Source: an uncultured Clostridia bacterium
GTDB taxonomy: Bacteria; Bacillota; Clostridia; Christensenellales; UBA1750
NCBI GenBank assembly: GCA_904393115.1
Contig: CAJFMX010000007.1
Coordinates: forward strand, 1-64,000
Reading direction: 5' to 3'
Length of the DNA: 64,000 nucleotides
Position 1 is the first letter of the stretch. Each line of letters begins with the position of its first letter. A program made the translations under genes and the position numbers. Positions 53,160-61,768 of the stretch are shown in pieces. The notes under the pieces are model-generated. The model was given only the letters and a program-made list of their open reading frames with translations. It ran no database searches and was not told the origin of the DNA.

Positions 53160-54062
53160 TTACAGGCGAACCTGAGAGGAATTGGTCTCGTTGTCCTTGG
53201 CGGCCTCTTCGAGCTCCTCGTCCCAGGTGAGGTGACGGTACTCCTCGGCGCGCGGATCCTCCTTGGCCCAGTTGACGAAATCCTGCCACATGGCGTAGGT
53301 CCACTTGGTGTCGATCTGCGCGGTGGTGTAGACCTTCTCGTGCAGGCGCTGGAAACCGAAGATGTCGCGGACATGGCTCTTCTCCGCGCCGACGACGACT
53401 TCTTCCGCCAGGTGAGAGGGGATGAAGATGACGCCGGAGATGGTGCCCAGGACCACGTCGCCCGGCAGGCAGGTCGCCTTGCCGATGCGGCAGGGGACGT
53501 TGAAGCCCGTCATGGTGACATCGCCGATGCCGGTGGGGTCGATGCCGCGGTAGTAGACGTTGATGCCCTCGATCTTGACGATCTGCTCCAGGTCGCGGAT
53601 GCCGCCCCAGATGACGGCGCCGCCGCGCTTGGTGCGGGTCTTGATGGCGGTGGACAGGTTGCCGCCGACGTAGGTGCCCTGGAAGATCTTGTCGAACATG
53701 TCGACGACGACGACGTCGTCCTCGACCAGGGAGTCGATGATCCACTGGTTGAAGTAGCCCTTGCGGCCCTCTTCCTCATGGCCGTACTTGAGCAGGTAGT
53801 CGTTCAGGTCCGGGCGCATGGGGACCATGACGCCGGTCACCGCGCGGCCGACAAGGGTCGTGCCGGGGTGGGTCGTGCGGAACTCGCCCTCGAACTGATA
53901 CTTATAGCCCTTGTTCCACAGGGGGCCCCAGGCCTCCTCCAGGGTGATCTTGCGCAGACGGCGCAGCACGTCCGCCGAAACCTTGGGACGGCCGTCTTCC
54001 ATGCGCTCGCCCTTCCAAAGGGGCGTAATCTGGATGATGTCTTCTTTACAGTTGAACTTCAT
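53160..54062 (-). CDS. RraA-family protein with extended ends
   Basis: A 300-residue protein. The central RraA fold has GRAVTGVMVPM, VVVVDMFDKIFQGTYVGGNL and the signature GGAVIWGGIRDLEQI, then ATCLPGDVVLGTISGVIFIP. Family members are aldolases for 4-hydroxy-4-methyl-2-oxoglutarate or oxaloacetate decarboxylases, while RraA itself inhibits RNase E. About 60 N-terminal and 60 C-terminal residues exceed the usual length of 160-230. The promoter diverges from that of the PHP-domain gene. A sugar-acid degradation role fits the neighbouring carbohydrate genes but is only suggested. Confidence 0.85.
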   Translation of the reverse strand: MKFNCKEDIIQITPLWKGERMEDGRPKVSADVLRRLRKITLEEAWGPLWNKGYKYQFEGEFRTTHPGTTLVGRAVTGVMVPMRPDLNDYLLKYGHEEEGRKGYFNQWIIDSLVEDDVVVVDMFDKIFQGTYVGGNLSTAIKTRTKRGGAVIWGGIRDLEQIVKIEGINVYYRGIDPTGIGDVTMTGFNVPCRIGKATCLPGDVVLGTISGVIFIPSHLAEEVVVGAEKSHVRDIFGFQRLHEKVYTTAQIDTKWTYAMWQDFVNWAKEDPRAEEYRHLTWDEELEEAAKDNETNSSQVRL

Positions 54063-54129
54063 GTGGATAGTCTCCCTTCGCCTTTTCTTTCTCTGCGGGC
54101 TCTTCGTCCCCCCGCCCAATGACGACACC

Positions 54130-54158
54130 ATGATACCATGTGCGTAAATTTTATGCAA
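54130..54158 (-). promoter_or_regulatory. Promoter of the RraA-like gene
   Basis: On the minus strand TTGCAT (54153-54158), 17 bases and TATCAT (54130-54135). Confidence 0.68.
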
Positions 54159-54240
54159 TGGATTTTCGAGAATTCGCCGCGGCAAAATCTCGATTGTTTC
54201 AGGAAACGGAAAAACGGTCCGCATTGCGGAACACTGGGAT

Positions 54241-54269
54241 TTGCATTTGCGCGCCATCTGCGGTATATT
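54241..54269 (+). promoter_or_regulatory. Promoter of the PHP-epimerase genes
   Basis: TTGCAT (54241-54246), 17 bases and TATATT (54264-54269). It faces away from the RraA promoter; both share the TTGCAT -35 box. Confidence 0.68.
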
Positions 54270-54302
54270 TAGGAAGAGAGATTTGGAGAAGGGGAGACGA
54301 AG

Positions 54303-55004
54303 ATGGAAAAGCTGTTTACGATTGAGACGCATCTGCACACCGCCCAGGGGAGCGCCTGCGCGGTCTCCACCGGGGAGGAGATGGCCCGCGCGCACAAGGC
54401 CGCGGGGTATGACGCCATCATCTTGACCGATCACTTCTTCGGCGGGAATACGGCCGTGCCGCGGGACCTGCCCTGGGCGGAGCGGATCGAGCGCTACTGC
54501 GCCGGCTATGAGCAGGCCCGCGCGGTGGGGGAGGCCATCGGCCTGAAAGTGTTCTTTGGCATCGAGTGGGCCTGGCACGGCACGGAGTTTTTGACGTACG
54601 GCATTGGCAAGGACTACCTCCTTGCGCATCCGGAGATGGAGACTTGGGACATCCCCACGTACTTGACCAACGTGCGCGCGGCGGGCGCCTTTGTCAGCCA
54701 CGCGCATCCCTTCCGCCAGGCGAGCTACCTCACGCAGCCGCCGCGCCTGTTCCCGGAGTACGTGGACGCTGTGGAGGTCTACAACTGCGGCAACGCCGAG
54801 CAGGCGTACAACGACCAGGCCCTGGCCTATGCCAAGAGATACGGCCTGGCCATGACCGCGGGCTCCGACGGCCACGACGCGCGCGAGATGCGCGGGGGCG
54901 GCATGCGCTTTGCCACGGAACTCAACACGATCGAGGACTTCATCCGCGCGGTGCGCACGCGCCAGCCCTTTGAAATTTTGCGGGGAAAAAAGAAGGATTC
55001 TTGA
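54303..55004 (+). CDS. PHP-domain phosphoesterase
   Basis: A 233-residue protein of the polymerase-and-histidinol-phosphatase superfamily. Metal-binding residues are visible in ETHLHTAQGSACA, ILTDHFF, FVSHAHPF and AGSDGHDA. It is of the stand-alone PHP type (TrpH-like), so it may be a 5'-3' exoribonuclease or a phosphoesterase with small substrates. GGGGAGACGAAG before the ATG is an adequate ribosome-binding site. The epimerase gene follows after 61 bases; they may share the promoter at 54241. Confidence 0.85.
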   Translation: MEKLFTIETHLHTAQGSACAVSTGEEMARAHKAAGYDAIILTDHFFGGNTAVPRDLPWAERIERYCAGYEQARAVGEAIGLKVFFGIEWAWHGTEFLTYGIGKDYLLAHPEMETWDIPTYLTNVRAAGAFVSHAHPFRQASYLTQPPRLFPEYVDAVEVYNCGNAEQAYNDQALAYAKRYGLAMTAGSDGHDAREMRGGGMRFATELNTIEDFIRAVRTRQPFEILRGKKKDS

Positions 55005-55065
55005 ATCCTGCGCAGAACCATACCCATGATCCCGTGAAAACAAAATACAAAGGGGGATTTTGACC

Positions 55066-56295
55066 GTGAACGAGAAACTGCAGAAACTCTACGACATGGC
55101 CGTCAAGGAGCTGACGGAGAACATCCTGCCCTGGTGGATGACCTACGCCGTGGACGAGGAGAACGGCGGCTTCTACGGCGAGGTGGACAACGACAACAAG
55201 CCCGTCGCGCACGCCCCGAAGTTCATCACCCTCAACGCGCGCCTGATCTGGACCTTTGCCTCGGCCTACCGCGTGCTGGGGGACGAAAAGTACCGCAAGA
55301 TGGCGGATCGCGCCTACGACTACTTCGTCCAGCACTTCTGGGATGCGGAGCACAACGCCTGCAACACCTACGTGGACGAGTTCGGCAACCCCACGGACAA
55401 GCACCGCTACATCTACGGCAACGCCTTTGCGGTCTACGGCTTTTCCGAGTACGCCCGCGCGACCGGCTCCAAGGAAGCGCTGGAGTACGCGCAGAAGCTC
55501 GTCGCCAGCCTGGAGAAGTACGTCTACGACCCGGTCTACAAGGGCTACTTTGAGTCCTGCAAGGAGGACTGGACCGTCGATCCCTGGACGCGCGGCGTCA
55601 ACCGCCTGCCCAGCGACCAGAAGACCATGAACACCCACCTGCACATGATCGAGGCCTACACCTGCCTGCTGCGCACGGACAAGAGCAAGTTCATGCAGAA
55701 CAAGGTCCGCGAGCACCTCTACGTCATGCTCAACAAGATCGTGGACCACGACATCCACCACTACTACTACTTCCAGGACCGCGCCTGGAATCCCACCACG
55801 CAGGAGATCTCCTTCGGCCACGACATCGAGGGAAGCTGGCTGATGATGGAGACCGCCGAGGTCCTGGGCGAGCCCGAGGCCATGCGCTATGCGCAGGACA
55901 CCTGCATGAACATCGCCCGCGCCTGCTACGAGCAGGGCTTCCGCGAGGACGGCGCCATGCTCTCCGAGTACGACCCGGTCACGGGCCACGCCTCCCAGCG
56001 CCTCTCCTGGTGGGAGCAGAACGAGGCGGTCGTCGGCTTCCTGAACGCCTGGGAGGTCACGGGCGAGGAGAAGTACCTCGACGCATCGCTCCAGTGCTTC
56101 GACTTTGCGGATAAGCACTTTGTCGACCACGAAAAGGGCGGCTGGTTTGCGGTCCTCTCCCTGGACGGCACGCAGGTTCTCTCCAAGCAGAAGGCCAACG
56201 GCCCCACCTGCCCCTACCACAACGGGCGCATGTGCATGGAGATCATCGAGCGCTACCGCAGGCACGCGGCCGCCGAGGGCGCAAAGGCCGAGTGA
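55066..56295 (+). CDS. Cellobiose 2-epimerase-like (AGE superfamily)
   Basis: A 409-residue (alpha/alpha)6-barrel enzyme. Family motifs are HRYIYGNAFAVYGFSEYAR, NTHLHMIEAYT, FGHDIEGSWLMMETA, LSWWEQNEAVVGF and TCPYHNGRMCMEII; the conserved histidines in these segments are the acid-base residues of cellobiose and mannobiose 2-epimerases. These convert terminal glucose to mannose at the reducing end of beta-1,4-disaccharides in the cytosol, feeding mannan use. N-acylglucosamine 2-epimerase is the alternative. AGGGGGAT is 9 bases before GTG 55066, so the TTG at 55060 was rejected. A strong terminator follows. Confidence 0.9.
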   Translation: MNEKLQKLYDMAVKELTENILPWWMTYAVDEENGGFYGEVDNDNKPVAHAPKFITLNARLIWTFASAYRVLGDEKYRKMADRAYDYFVQHFWDAEHNACNTYVDEFGNPTDKHRYIYGNAFAVYGFSEYARATGSKEALEYAQKLVASLEKYVYDPVYKGYFESCKEDWTVDPWTRGVNRLPSDQKTMNTHLHMIEAYTCLLRTDKSKFMQNKVREHLYVMLNKIVDHDIHHYYYFQDRAWNPTTQEISFGHDIEGSWLMMETAEVLGEPEAMRYAQDTCMNIARACYEQGFREDGAMLSEYDPVTGHASQRLSWWEQNEAVVGFLNAWEVTGEEKYLDASLQCFDFADKHFVDHEKGGWFAVLSLDGTQVLSKQKANGPTCPYHNGRMCMEIIERYRRHAAAEGAKAE

Positions 56296-56316
56296 TCCCC
56301 ACAAAAACGCAAACAA

Positions 56317-56358
56317 GAGGACCGGGCGGAGGATTTTTCCTCCACCCGGTCCTTTTTT
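56317..56358. terminator. Bidirectional terminator between the epimerase and TetM-like genes
   Basis: GGACCGGG (56319-56326) pairs with CCCGGTCC (56345-56352), with an inner GGAGGA/TCCTCC stem and six T. Confidence 0.93.
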
Positions 56359-58258
56359 AGTCCCAAACCTCGCCCTCGAGCGCCTTGCGCGCGGCGAGGA
56401 TGTAGCGCGCGGTGTCCAGCGGGTCCACGCCCCGCCGCGGACAGGTCGCGCCCAGGGAAAGGTCCACCGGCTCGTAGCCCTTGAGCTGCGCGGCCATCGC
56501 CCCGCGGCCGCCCGTGTAGGCCGCAAGCGCCGTCGGGTATTCCAATGAGGTCGCCGCCGGAAGGTCCGCAAGAAGCATCGTCAGCTCCCCGCGCGTCTGC
56601 GGCGCGTCAAACCGCCCGCGCATCTGGGCCAGGTCGCTCATCAGCCGGCCCGCGCAGCTCGAGGGCACCGTGAACCGGCAGCGCAGGATGGGCTCCAGCA
56701 GCACGGGCCCCCCGCGGCGCAGGCCGTCCATCAGGCCCATGGGCGTGGCCAGGGCGAAGTCCAGCGGGTGCGTGTGCCACTGGTGGTCGCTGCCGTCGTA
56801 CAGCTCGATGCGCACGTCCGTGACCTCCCAGCCGAGCATGCCCTGGCGCAGCGCGCGCGGGACCGTCTGCTCGACCTGCTTCAGGTACCGGGGGCGGATG
56901 GCCGTGGGCGGCACGGTGCAGACGTACTGCACGCCGCTGCCCGGGGGCAGGGGCGTCAGGTGGAACTTCATCACCGCCCAGCAGGGCTTGGGCATGGTGT
57001 AGGCGACAAATCCCTCCGCCTCGTGCGCGATGGTCTCCTTGTAGATCACCGTCGGCGGCGCAAAGCGGCAGCGCAGGCCGAAGCGCTCCTCCAGGAGCGC
57101 CTGCAGGACCTCGACCTGGATGGCGCCGGTGAGGCGCACGTAGAGCTCGTGCGTGAACGAGGACCACTGCGCGTCCAGGTGCGGGTCCTCGATAGAGAGC
57201 TCCTCCAGGGCCTCGCGCAGCGCGCGCAGGTCCTTTTCGTCCTCCGGCTCCACGCGGGAGGAGAGGAGCGGCTCCGCCAGCGCGGCGCGCAGCCGGCCCT
57301 CCGGCACGAGCGAGGCGTCGCCAAGGACGTCCCCGGGCCGCACGTCCCCCAGGCCGTAGACCATGCCGATCTCCCCGGCGGAAAGCGCGCCCCGGTCCTC
57401 CCAGCGCGTGCCGCGCAGCGTGCGGATCTGCGTGACCTTGCTCTCGCCCACGGCCTGGCGGTTCTGCAGGGCGCCGCTGTAGAGGCGCACCTGCGCGCCG
57501 CGGCCCATGGTCTTGTCCATCGTCACGGCAAAGACCACGCCGCAGAGCGCCCCGGCCGCGTCGCCCGCGGGCGCGGGGAGGAAGTCCACGACGGCGTCCA
57601 GCAGCGCCTCCACGCCCTGGCCGCGCAGCGCCGCGCCCGAGAGCACCGGGCAGAGCGTCCCCGCCCGGCACGCGCGCGCGAGCGCCGCGCGGACCTCCGC
57701 CTCGGCGGGCGGCTCGCCCTCGAGGTAGCGGGCGAGCAGATCGTCGTCCGTCTCGCACACGGCGTCCAGCAGCGCCTCCTCCTCCCAGAGGGCCGCCGCC
57801 GGCGCCGAGAGCACCTCCCGGATCTCCCGCAGAACGCGGTCCCGGTCCGCGCCCACGCGGTCGACCTTGTTGAGGAAGAACACGACCGGGATGTGCGCCT
57901 GGCGCAGCGCCGCGTAGAGCAGCTCCGTCTGCGCCTGCACGCCCTCCACCGCGGAGAGGACGAGCACCGCGCCGTCCAGCGCCCAGAGGCTGCGCTCGAC
58001 CTCGCTGGAGAAGTCCGCGTGGCCCGGCGTGTCCACCAGCGCGATCTCCACGCCCTTCCACGCGCAGCAGGCCGAGGCCGCCTTGACGGAGATGCCCCGC
58101 GTGCGCTCCACAGAGAGCGTGTCCGTGTGCGCCGTGCCCGCGTCCACGCTGCCCTGGCTCTGGATGCCGCCGCAGAGGTAGAGAATGCGCTCGGTCAGCG
58201 TCGTCTTGCCCGCGTCCACGTGCGCCAAGATTCCGATGTTTCGCCGCTGGGCGGCCAT
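56357..58258 (-). CDS. TetM/TetW-like translation GTPase
   Basis: A 633-residue elongation factor G-like GTPase. G1 is AHVDAGKTT (near 12-20), G2 contains RGISVK, G3 DTPGHADF and G4 NKVD; the remaining domains include the TetM-type SGALQNRQAVGESKVTQI region and domain IV (VIYKETIAHEAEGFVAYTMP). Ribosomal protection proteins such as TetM remove tetracycline from the A site. The overall likeness is clear, but many Clostridia carry chromosomal homologues with no proven resistance. GC content is like the rest, with no mobile genes near, arguing against recent transfer. GGGAGG 7 bases before ATG 58258 sets the start. Confidence 0.85.
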   Translation of the reverse strand: MAAQRRNIGILAHVDAGKTTLTERILYLCGGIQSQGSVDAGTAHTDTLSVERTRGISVKAASACCAWKGVEIALVDTPGHADFSSEVERSLWALDGAVLVLSAVEGVQAQTELLYAALRQAHIPVVFFLNKVDRVGADRDRVLREIREVLSAPAAALWEEEALLDAVCETDDDLLARYLEGEPPAEAEVRAALARACRAGTLCPVLSGAALRGQGVEALLDAVVDFLPAPAGDAAGALCGVVFAVTMDKTMGRGAQVRLYSGALQNRQAVGESKVTQIRTLRGTRWEDRGALSAGEIGMVYGLGDVRPGDVLGDASLVPEGRLRAALAEPLLSSRVEPEDEKDLRALREALEELSIEDPHLDAQWSSFTHELYVRLTGAIQVEVLQALLEERFGLRCRFAPPTVIYKETIAHEAEGFVAYTMPKPCWAVMKFHLTPLPPGSGVQYVCTVPPTAIRPRYLKQVEQTVPRALRQGMLGWEVTDVRIELYDGSDHQWHTHPLDFALATPMGLMDGLRRGGPVLLEPILRCRFTVPSSCAGRLMSDLAQMRGRFDAPQTRGELTMLLADLPAATSLEYPTALAAYTGGRGAMAAQLKGYEPVDLSLGATCPRRGVDPLDTARYILAARKALEGEVWD

Positions 58259-58294
58259 GTCCATTCCTCCCTGCACGATGGTTTGCCGGTCTGT

Positions 58295-59635
58295 TTAGGG
58301 CTCGACCTGGTCCGTGAGGTTGAAGAAGCGCGTAAAGCGCGCCTCCCACCCCAGGCGCACCGTGCCCAAGGGGCCGTTGCGCTGCTTCTGCACGATGACC
58401 TCGGCGATGTTCTTGTCCTCGGTCTCGGGGTTGTAGTAGTCCTCGCGGTGCAGGAACATGACCGTGTCCGCGTCCTGCTCGATGGCGCCCGAGTCGCGCA
58501 GGTCCGAGAGGATCGGGCGGTGGTCCTGGCGCTGCGCCGCCCCGCGGGAGAGCTGCGAGCCGACGATGATCGGGATCTTAAGCTCCAGCGCCAGGAGCTT
58601 GAGCTGGCGCGAGAGGTCGGAGACCTCGTTCTGCCGGCTCTCGTTGCGGCCGGTGCTGCTCATCAGCTGCAGATAGTCCACCATGATCAGGTCCAACCCG
58701 TGCTCCATCTGCATCCGGCGGCAGCGCGAGCGCATCTCCGGGATCGTGATGGAGGAGGTGTCGTCAAAGTAGATGGGGGACTGGGCCAGGGGCCCCAGGG
58801 CGTCGGCCAGCCGCAGCCAGTCCTCGTCCGTCAAGCTCCCCTGGCGCACGGACTGCATGTCCACGTGCGCCTCGCCGCAGAGCATGCGGTTGGCCAGCTG
58901 CTCGCGCGGCATCTCCAGGGAGAAGAAGGCCACGGTCTTGCGCGCGACCATGGCCGCGTGCTGCGCGATGTTGAGCATGAAGGCGGTCTTGCCCATCGAA
59001 GGGCGCGCGCCGACGAGGATGAACTCGCCGCCGTGGAAGCCCGTGGTCAACCGGTCCAGCTCCGCAAAGCCCGAGGGCACGCCCTGGATGCGGCCCTTGT
59101 TGAGGTAGGTCTCCTCGATGTTGGCATAGGTCGTCATCAGCGTGGGCTTGATGTGCACCAGCGCGTCCGAGGAGCGCTTCATGGAGATGTTGTAGACCTG
59201 CTTTTCGGCGTTGTCCAGGATCTCCGGAACGGTCTTTTCCTCCGCGTAGCACTCCGTGGAGATCGCGTCGCAGGCGCGGATCATGCGCCGCAGCACGCTC
59301 TTTTCCTCCACAATGCGCGCATAGGCCTGCGCGTTGGCCGCCGAGGGCATGGACCGCGACAGCGACGTCAGGTACGGCAGCCCGCCGATGCCCTCCATGC
59401 GGCCAGTGCGGTTGAGCTCCTCGGTCATGGTCACAAGGTCCACCGGCCGCCCCGCCGCGTACAGCGCGCACATCGCCGAGAAGATCGCCCGGTGCACGGA
59501 GGAGTAGAAGTCATCCGGCACGAGCGTCTCCACGGCCATCATGACCGCCTCGCGCGAGAGCATCATCGCACCCAGCAGCGACTTTTCCGCGTCCTCGCTG
59601 TGCGGAGGCACACGCCCTTCCAGTTCCATATCCAT
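58295..59635 (-). CDS. dnaB: Replicative DNA helicase
   Basis: A 446-residue hexameric helicase (DnaC in Bacillus). The N-terminal domain begins with PPHSEDAEKSLLGAMML. The RecA-like domain has Walker A ARPSMGKTAF, the FFSLEMPREQLANRM motif, Walker B DLIMVDYLQLM and the arginine-finger region SDLRDSGAIEQDADTVMF. It unwinds DNA at the fork. The start at 59635 gives the family opening; the ribosome-binding site is weak there, and ATG 59629 is an alternative. It often follows rplI; here it has its own promoter. Confidence 0.96.
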   Translation of the reverse strand: MDMELEGRVPPHSEDAEKSLLGAMMLSREAVMMAVETLVPDDFYSSVHRAIFSAMCALYAAGRPVDLVTMTEELNRTGRMEGIGGLPYLTSLSRSMPSAANAQAYARIVEEKSVLRRMIRACDAISTECYAEEKTVPEILDNAEKQVYNISMKRSSDALVHIKPTLMTTYANIEETYLNKGRIQGVPSGFAELDRLTTGFHGGEFILVGARPSMGKTAFMLNIAQHAAMVARKTVAFFSLEMPREQLANRMLCGEAHVDMQSVRQGSLTDEDWLRLADALGPLAQSPIYFDDTSSITIPEMRSRCRRMQMEHGLDLIMVDYLQLMSSTGRNESRQNEVSDLSRQLKLLALELKIPIIVGSQLSRGAAQRQDHRPILSDLRDSGAIEQDADTVMFLHREDYYNPETEDKNIAEVIVQKQRNGPLGTVRLGWEARFTRFFNLTDQVEP

Positions 59636-59721
59636 CCCTGCCCATCTCTGGATTCGATTCCGCGCGCCCGCACCCAAAAAAAGGAGCCCTGCCGGAACCC
59701 TTCCAAACAAATCTCATCAGT

Positions 59722-59750
59722 AGTATACACCATAAACAGCCGGCCGACAA
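59722..59750 (-). promoter_or_regulatory. Promoter of dnaB
   Basis: On the minus strand TTGTCG (59745-59750), 17 bases and TATACT (59722-59727). Confidence 0.65.
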
Positions 59751-59765
59751 GCGGGATGGGCATCA

Positions 59766-59977
59766 CGCAAAAAGCGGGGAAGGCATCGCCCTCCCCGCCC
59801 CAGGCTGCTGTAGGAACCCCTTCCCGCTGCCTTTGGGGATGCAGGAAGGGAAGAGACACCGCCTTTTGAAATCCGCAGCGCGCGGCGCGCCGAATGTCTC
59901 TCGAACCCATGCAGATTGCATGGGTTCGCAGCATGGTTACATGCTGGGACGGGGAAGGCATCGCCTTCCCCGTCCCA
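59766..59977. repeat. Structured intergenic region with three hairpins
   Basis: It lies between dnaB and the MBL gene (gap 59636-59985). The first hairpin, GCGGGGA...TCCCCGC-like at about 59766-59791, and the third share the run GGGGAAGGCATCGCC. The second is CGAACCCATGCA with TGCATGGGTTCG (59908-59934). The third, 59945-59959 with 59963-59977, is a perfect 15-bp stem with a three-base loop. None has a T-tract on the minus strand. No convincing coding frame is present. Confidence 0.7.
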
Positions 59978-59985
59978 GAGGTTGA

Positions 59986-60816
59986 TTAGATTTCAAAGAT
60001 CGCGCCGTCGTAGGCCACGCGGAAGCCCTCCGGCGCGGCGAGCGCCTCCAGCTCCTCGTGGAGCAGCTTGCCGTTGTGGGAAAAGTGCGTGATGATCAGC
60101 TGCGTCTTCTCATCCACGCACCCGATGGCCCGCAGGCGGTCGCGCATCTCCACGTCGTCCGGGAAGCCCATGTGGTTCGTGCCCTCCGCCTCCGGACCGT
60201 TCGTGCAGTCCAGCATGACAAAGTCCAGGTGCTTGCCCGCGAGGAAGTCCATCGTGTCCTGCGGGAAGAGTCCCGTGTCGTGGCCGTAGAGCATGCGCTT
60301 GCCCGCCGCGTCCTCCACGAGGTAGAGGTAGCACTGCTGGCTGCGGTCGTGCAGCGCCGTGAGCGCCGTAAAGCGGTAGCCGTGCGCCTCCTCCGTGCGG
60401 AAGGGCACGACGCGCCGGAACGCGACCCGGCCGCCCGGCCCGCCGTAGGAGAACGTCCCCCGCGAGACCTGCGAGCCCACGCGGTCGTTCCCGTAGACGA
60501 GCAGCGTCTCCGGCGAGCGCGCATCCAGATGTGCAAACCAGGTGTAGCGCGTGCCCAGGTCCTCGGCGTAGAGGTGATCCTCGTGGTCGTGGGTCACCAG
60601 CAGCGTGTGGATGCGGCTCAGGTCCAGGCCGAACCGCAGCGCGTTGCCGTACGTGTCGGCCGAAAAGTCGATCAGCAGCTGGTCGTCGATCAGCGTGCCC
60701 GCGCGGGTGCGGATGTTCTTGCCGCCCTTTTCGCGCGCGCGGCGGCAGGCCTCGCAGTTGCAGAACAGGGCTGGCCAGCCCTCGGCCGCAGCGGTCCCTA
60801 AGATCTGAATCTTCAC
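59986..60816 (-). CDS. MBL-fold hydrolase, PhnP-like
   Basis: A 276-residue metallo-beta-lactamase-fold enzyme. Metal ligands are H76, H78, D80 and H81 in THDHEDH, with a further GHDTGLF motif and the late ITHFSHNG. The CNCEACRRAREKGGKNIRTRA segment near the N-terminus is like the zinc-binding part of PhnP and of related phosphodiesterases. Without phn genes near it the substrate remains open: a cyclic phosphate or a PQQ-type precursor are alternatives. The start is GTG at 60816, with AAGGAAGGA upstream, overlapping the membrane-protein gene by 4 bases. Confidence 0.88.
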   Translation of the reverse strand: MKIQILGTAAAEGWPALFCNCEACRRAREKGGKNIRTRAGTLIDDQLLIDFSADTYGNALRFGLDLSRIHTLLVTHDHEDHLYAEDLGTRYTWFAHLDARSPETLLVYGNDRVGSQVSRGTFSYGGPGGRVAFRRVVPFRTEEAHGYRFTALTALHDRSQQCYLYLVEDAAGKRMLYGHDTGLFPQDTMDFLAGKHLDFVMLDCTNGPEAEGTNHMGFPDDVEMRDRLRAIGCVDEKTQLIITHFSHNGKLLHEELEALAAPEGFRVAYDGAIFEI

Positions 60817-61610
60817 AGAGTATCCTTCCTTTCCGTGGGTTCCTCCGGAGTGACCGCAGGATCTTCCGCCTGGGCGGACGCCGCCGTATCGCTCTGCGCG
60901 AGCACGAATTCCGCCTCCTGCTCCGGCGTCAGGGGAGAAGCGTCCGGCTCCGCCGCCGCGGCCGAGAATTCCGAAACGGGCTGCGCGTCCGGCGTGGGCT
61001 GGGCATCCGACACGGGCTGGGGGCCTGACACGGGCTGGGGGCCCGACACGGGCCGGGGGCCTGACACAGGCCGGGGGCCCGACTCGGGCTGGGAGGCCTG
61101 CTGGAACGAGGCAGCCGGCCGCGCGCGGCGGCCGCGCAGCGCGCCGCGGACGAGGAGCCAAACGCCCAGCGCGATCAGGATCACGGGGAAGATCAGCCCG
61201 TAGTAGGGACGCAGGATCTCGTTGATCTCGGGCGTGAGCACGAGAAAGAAGAGGACGCCGAAGACCAGCAGAATCAGCGCCGGGAGCAGCGGCCAGTGGC
61301 CGATGCGGCGGTATTCGCAGATGTGGATGAGCAGGAACGCCAGCGCGAGCGAGAGGAGCGTCGCCACAATGCCGTACATGCCCGGCAGCTTGAGCAGCTC
61401 CATCGCGCTCCACCCCGCGCCCAGACAGAACACGACAAAGCCCGCGATGCTCAGGCCGTAGCGCCCCGTCGTCAGGCGCGCGATGAGCAGCGCAAGGCCG
61501 ACCGCCAGGAAGAACACGCTCCCGGGCAGGTCGACGCCGGGCAGCGCGTCGACGAGGAAGTACAATCCGGCCAGGATCAGGATCAGGCCGGGGGTGATAT
61601 ACTTTTTCAT
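60813..61610 (-). CDS. Multi-pass membrane protein with Pro-rich tail, unknown function
   Basis: A 265-residue protein I do not recognise. About six membrane segments occupy 1-160 (beginning ITPGLILILAGLYFLVDALP). They are followed by a basic RGRRARP stretch and a cytosolic or outer tail of about 100 residues with six imperfect copies of SGPxPV (about 176-211) and an acidic end. The membrane part resembles LiaI/LiaF-type small membrane proteins of the cell-envelope stress kind, but only loosely. GGGAGG before ATG 61610 sets the start. It is cotranscribed with the MBL gene. Confidence 0.75.
   Translation of the reverse strand: MKKYITPGLILILAGLYFLVDALPGVDLPGSVFFLAVGLALLIARLTTGRYGLSIAGFVVFCLGAGWSAMELLKLPGMYGIVATLLSLALAFLLIHICEYRRIGHWPLLPALILLVFGVLFFLVLTPEINEILRPYYGLIFPVILIALGVWLLVRGALRGRRARPAASFQQASQPESGPRPVSGPRPVSGPQPVSGPQPVSDAQPTPDAQPVSEFSAAAAEPDASPLTPEQEAEFVLAQSDTAASAQAEDPAVTPEEPTERKDTL
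60995..61095 (-). repeat. 18-base tandem repeats in the membrane-protein gene
   Basis: Six imperfect units like GACACGGGCTGGGGGCC on the plus strand encode SGPQPV or SGPRPV. Such short repeats change number easily by slippage. Confidence 0.8.
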
Positions 61611-61655
61611 AGAGAAAGACCTCCCAAACAGAAAAAATACAGTCTCCTTGTCCTC

Positions 61656-61684
61656 ATTATACGGCAAACGGGCGGCAATCTCAA
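61656..61684 (-). promoter_or_regulatory. Promoter of the membrane protein-MBL operon
   Basis: On the minus strand TTGAGA (61679-61684), 17 bases and TATAAT (61656-61661). Confidence 0.8.
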
Positions 61685-61768
61685 GGCGGTTCACAATTCC
61701 TTTCACATTTGTTCACGGCCGGGAATAGGATACAGGGAAATTTCCGATAAGGGAGGATGTCAGGGATT

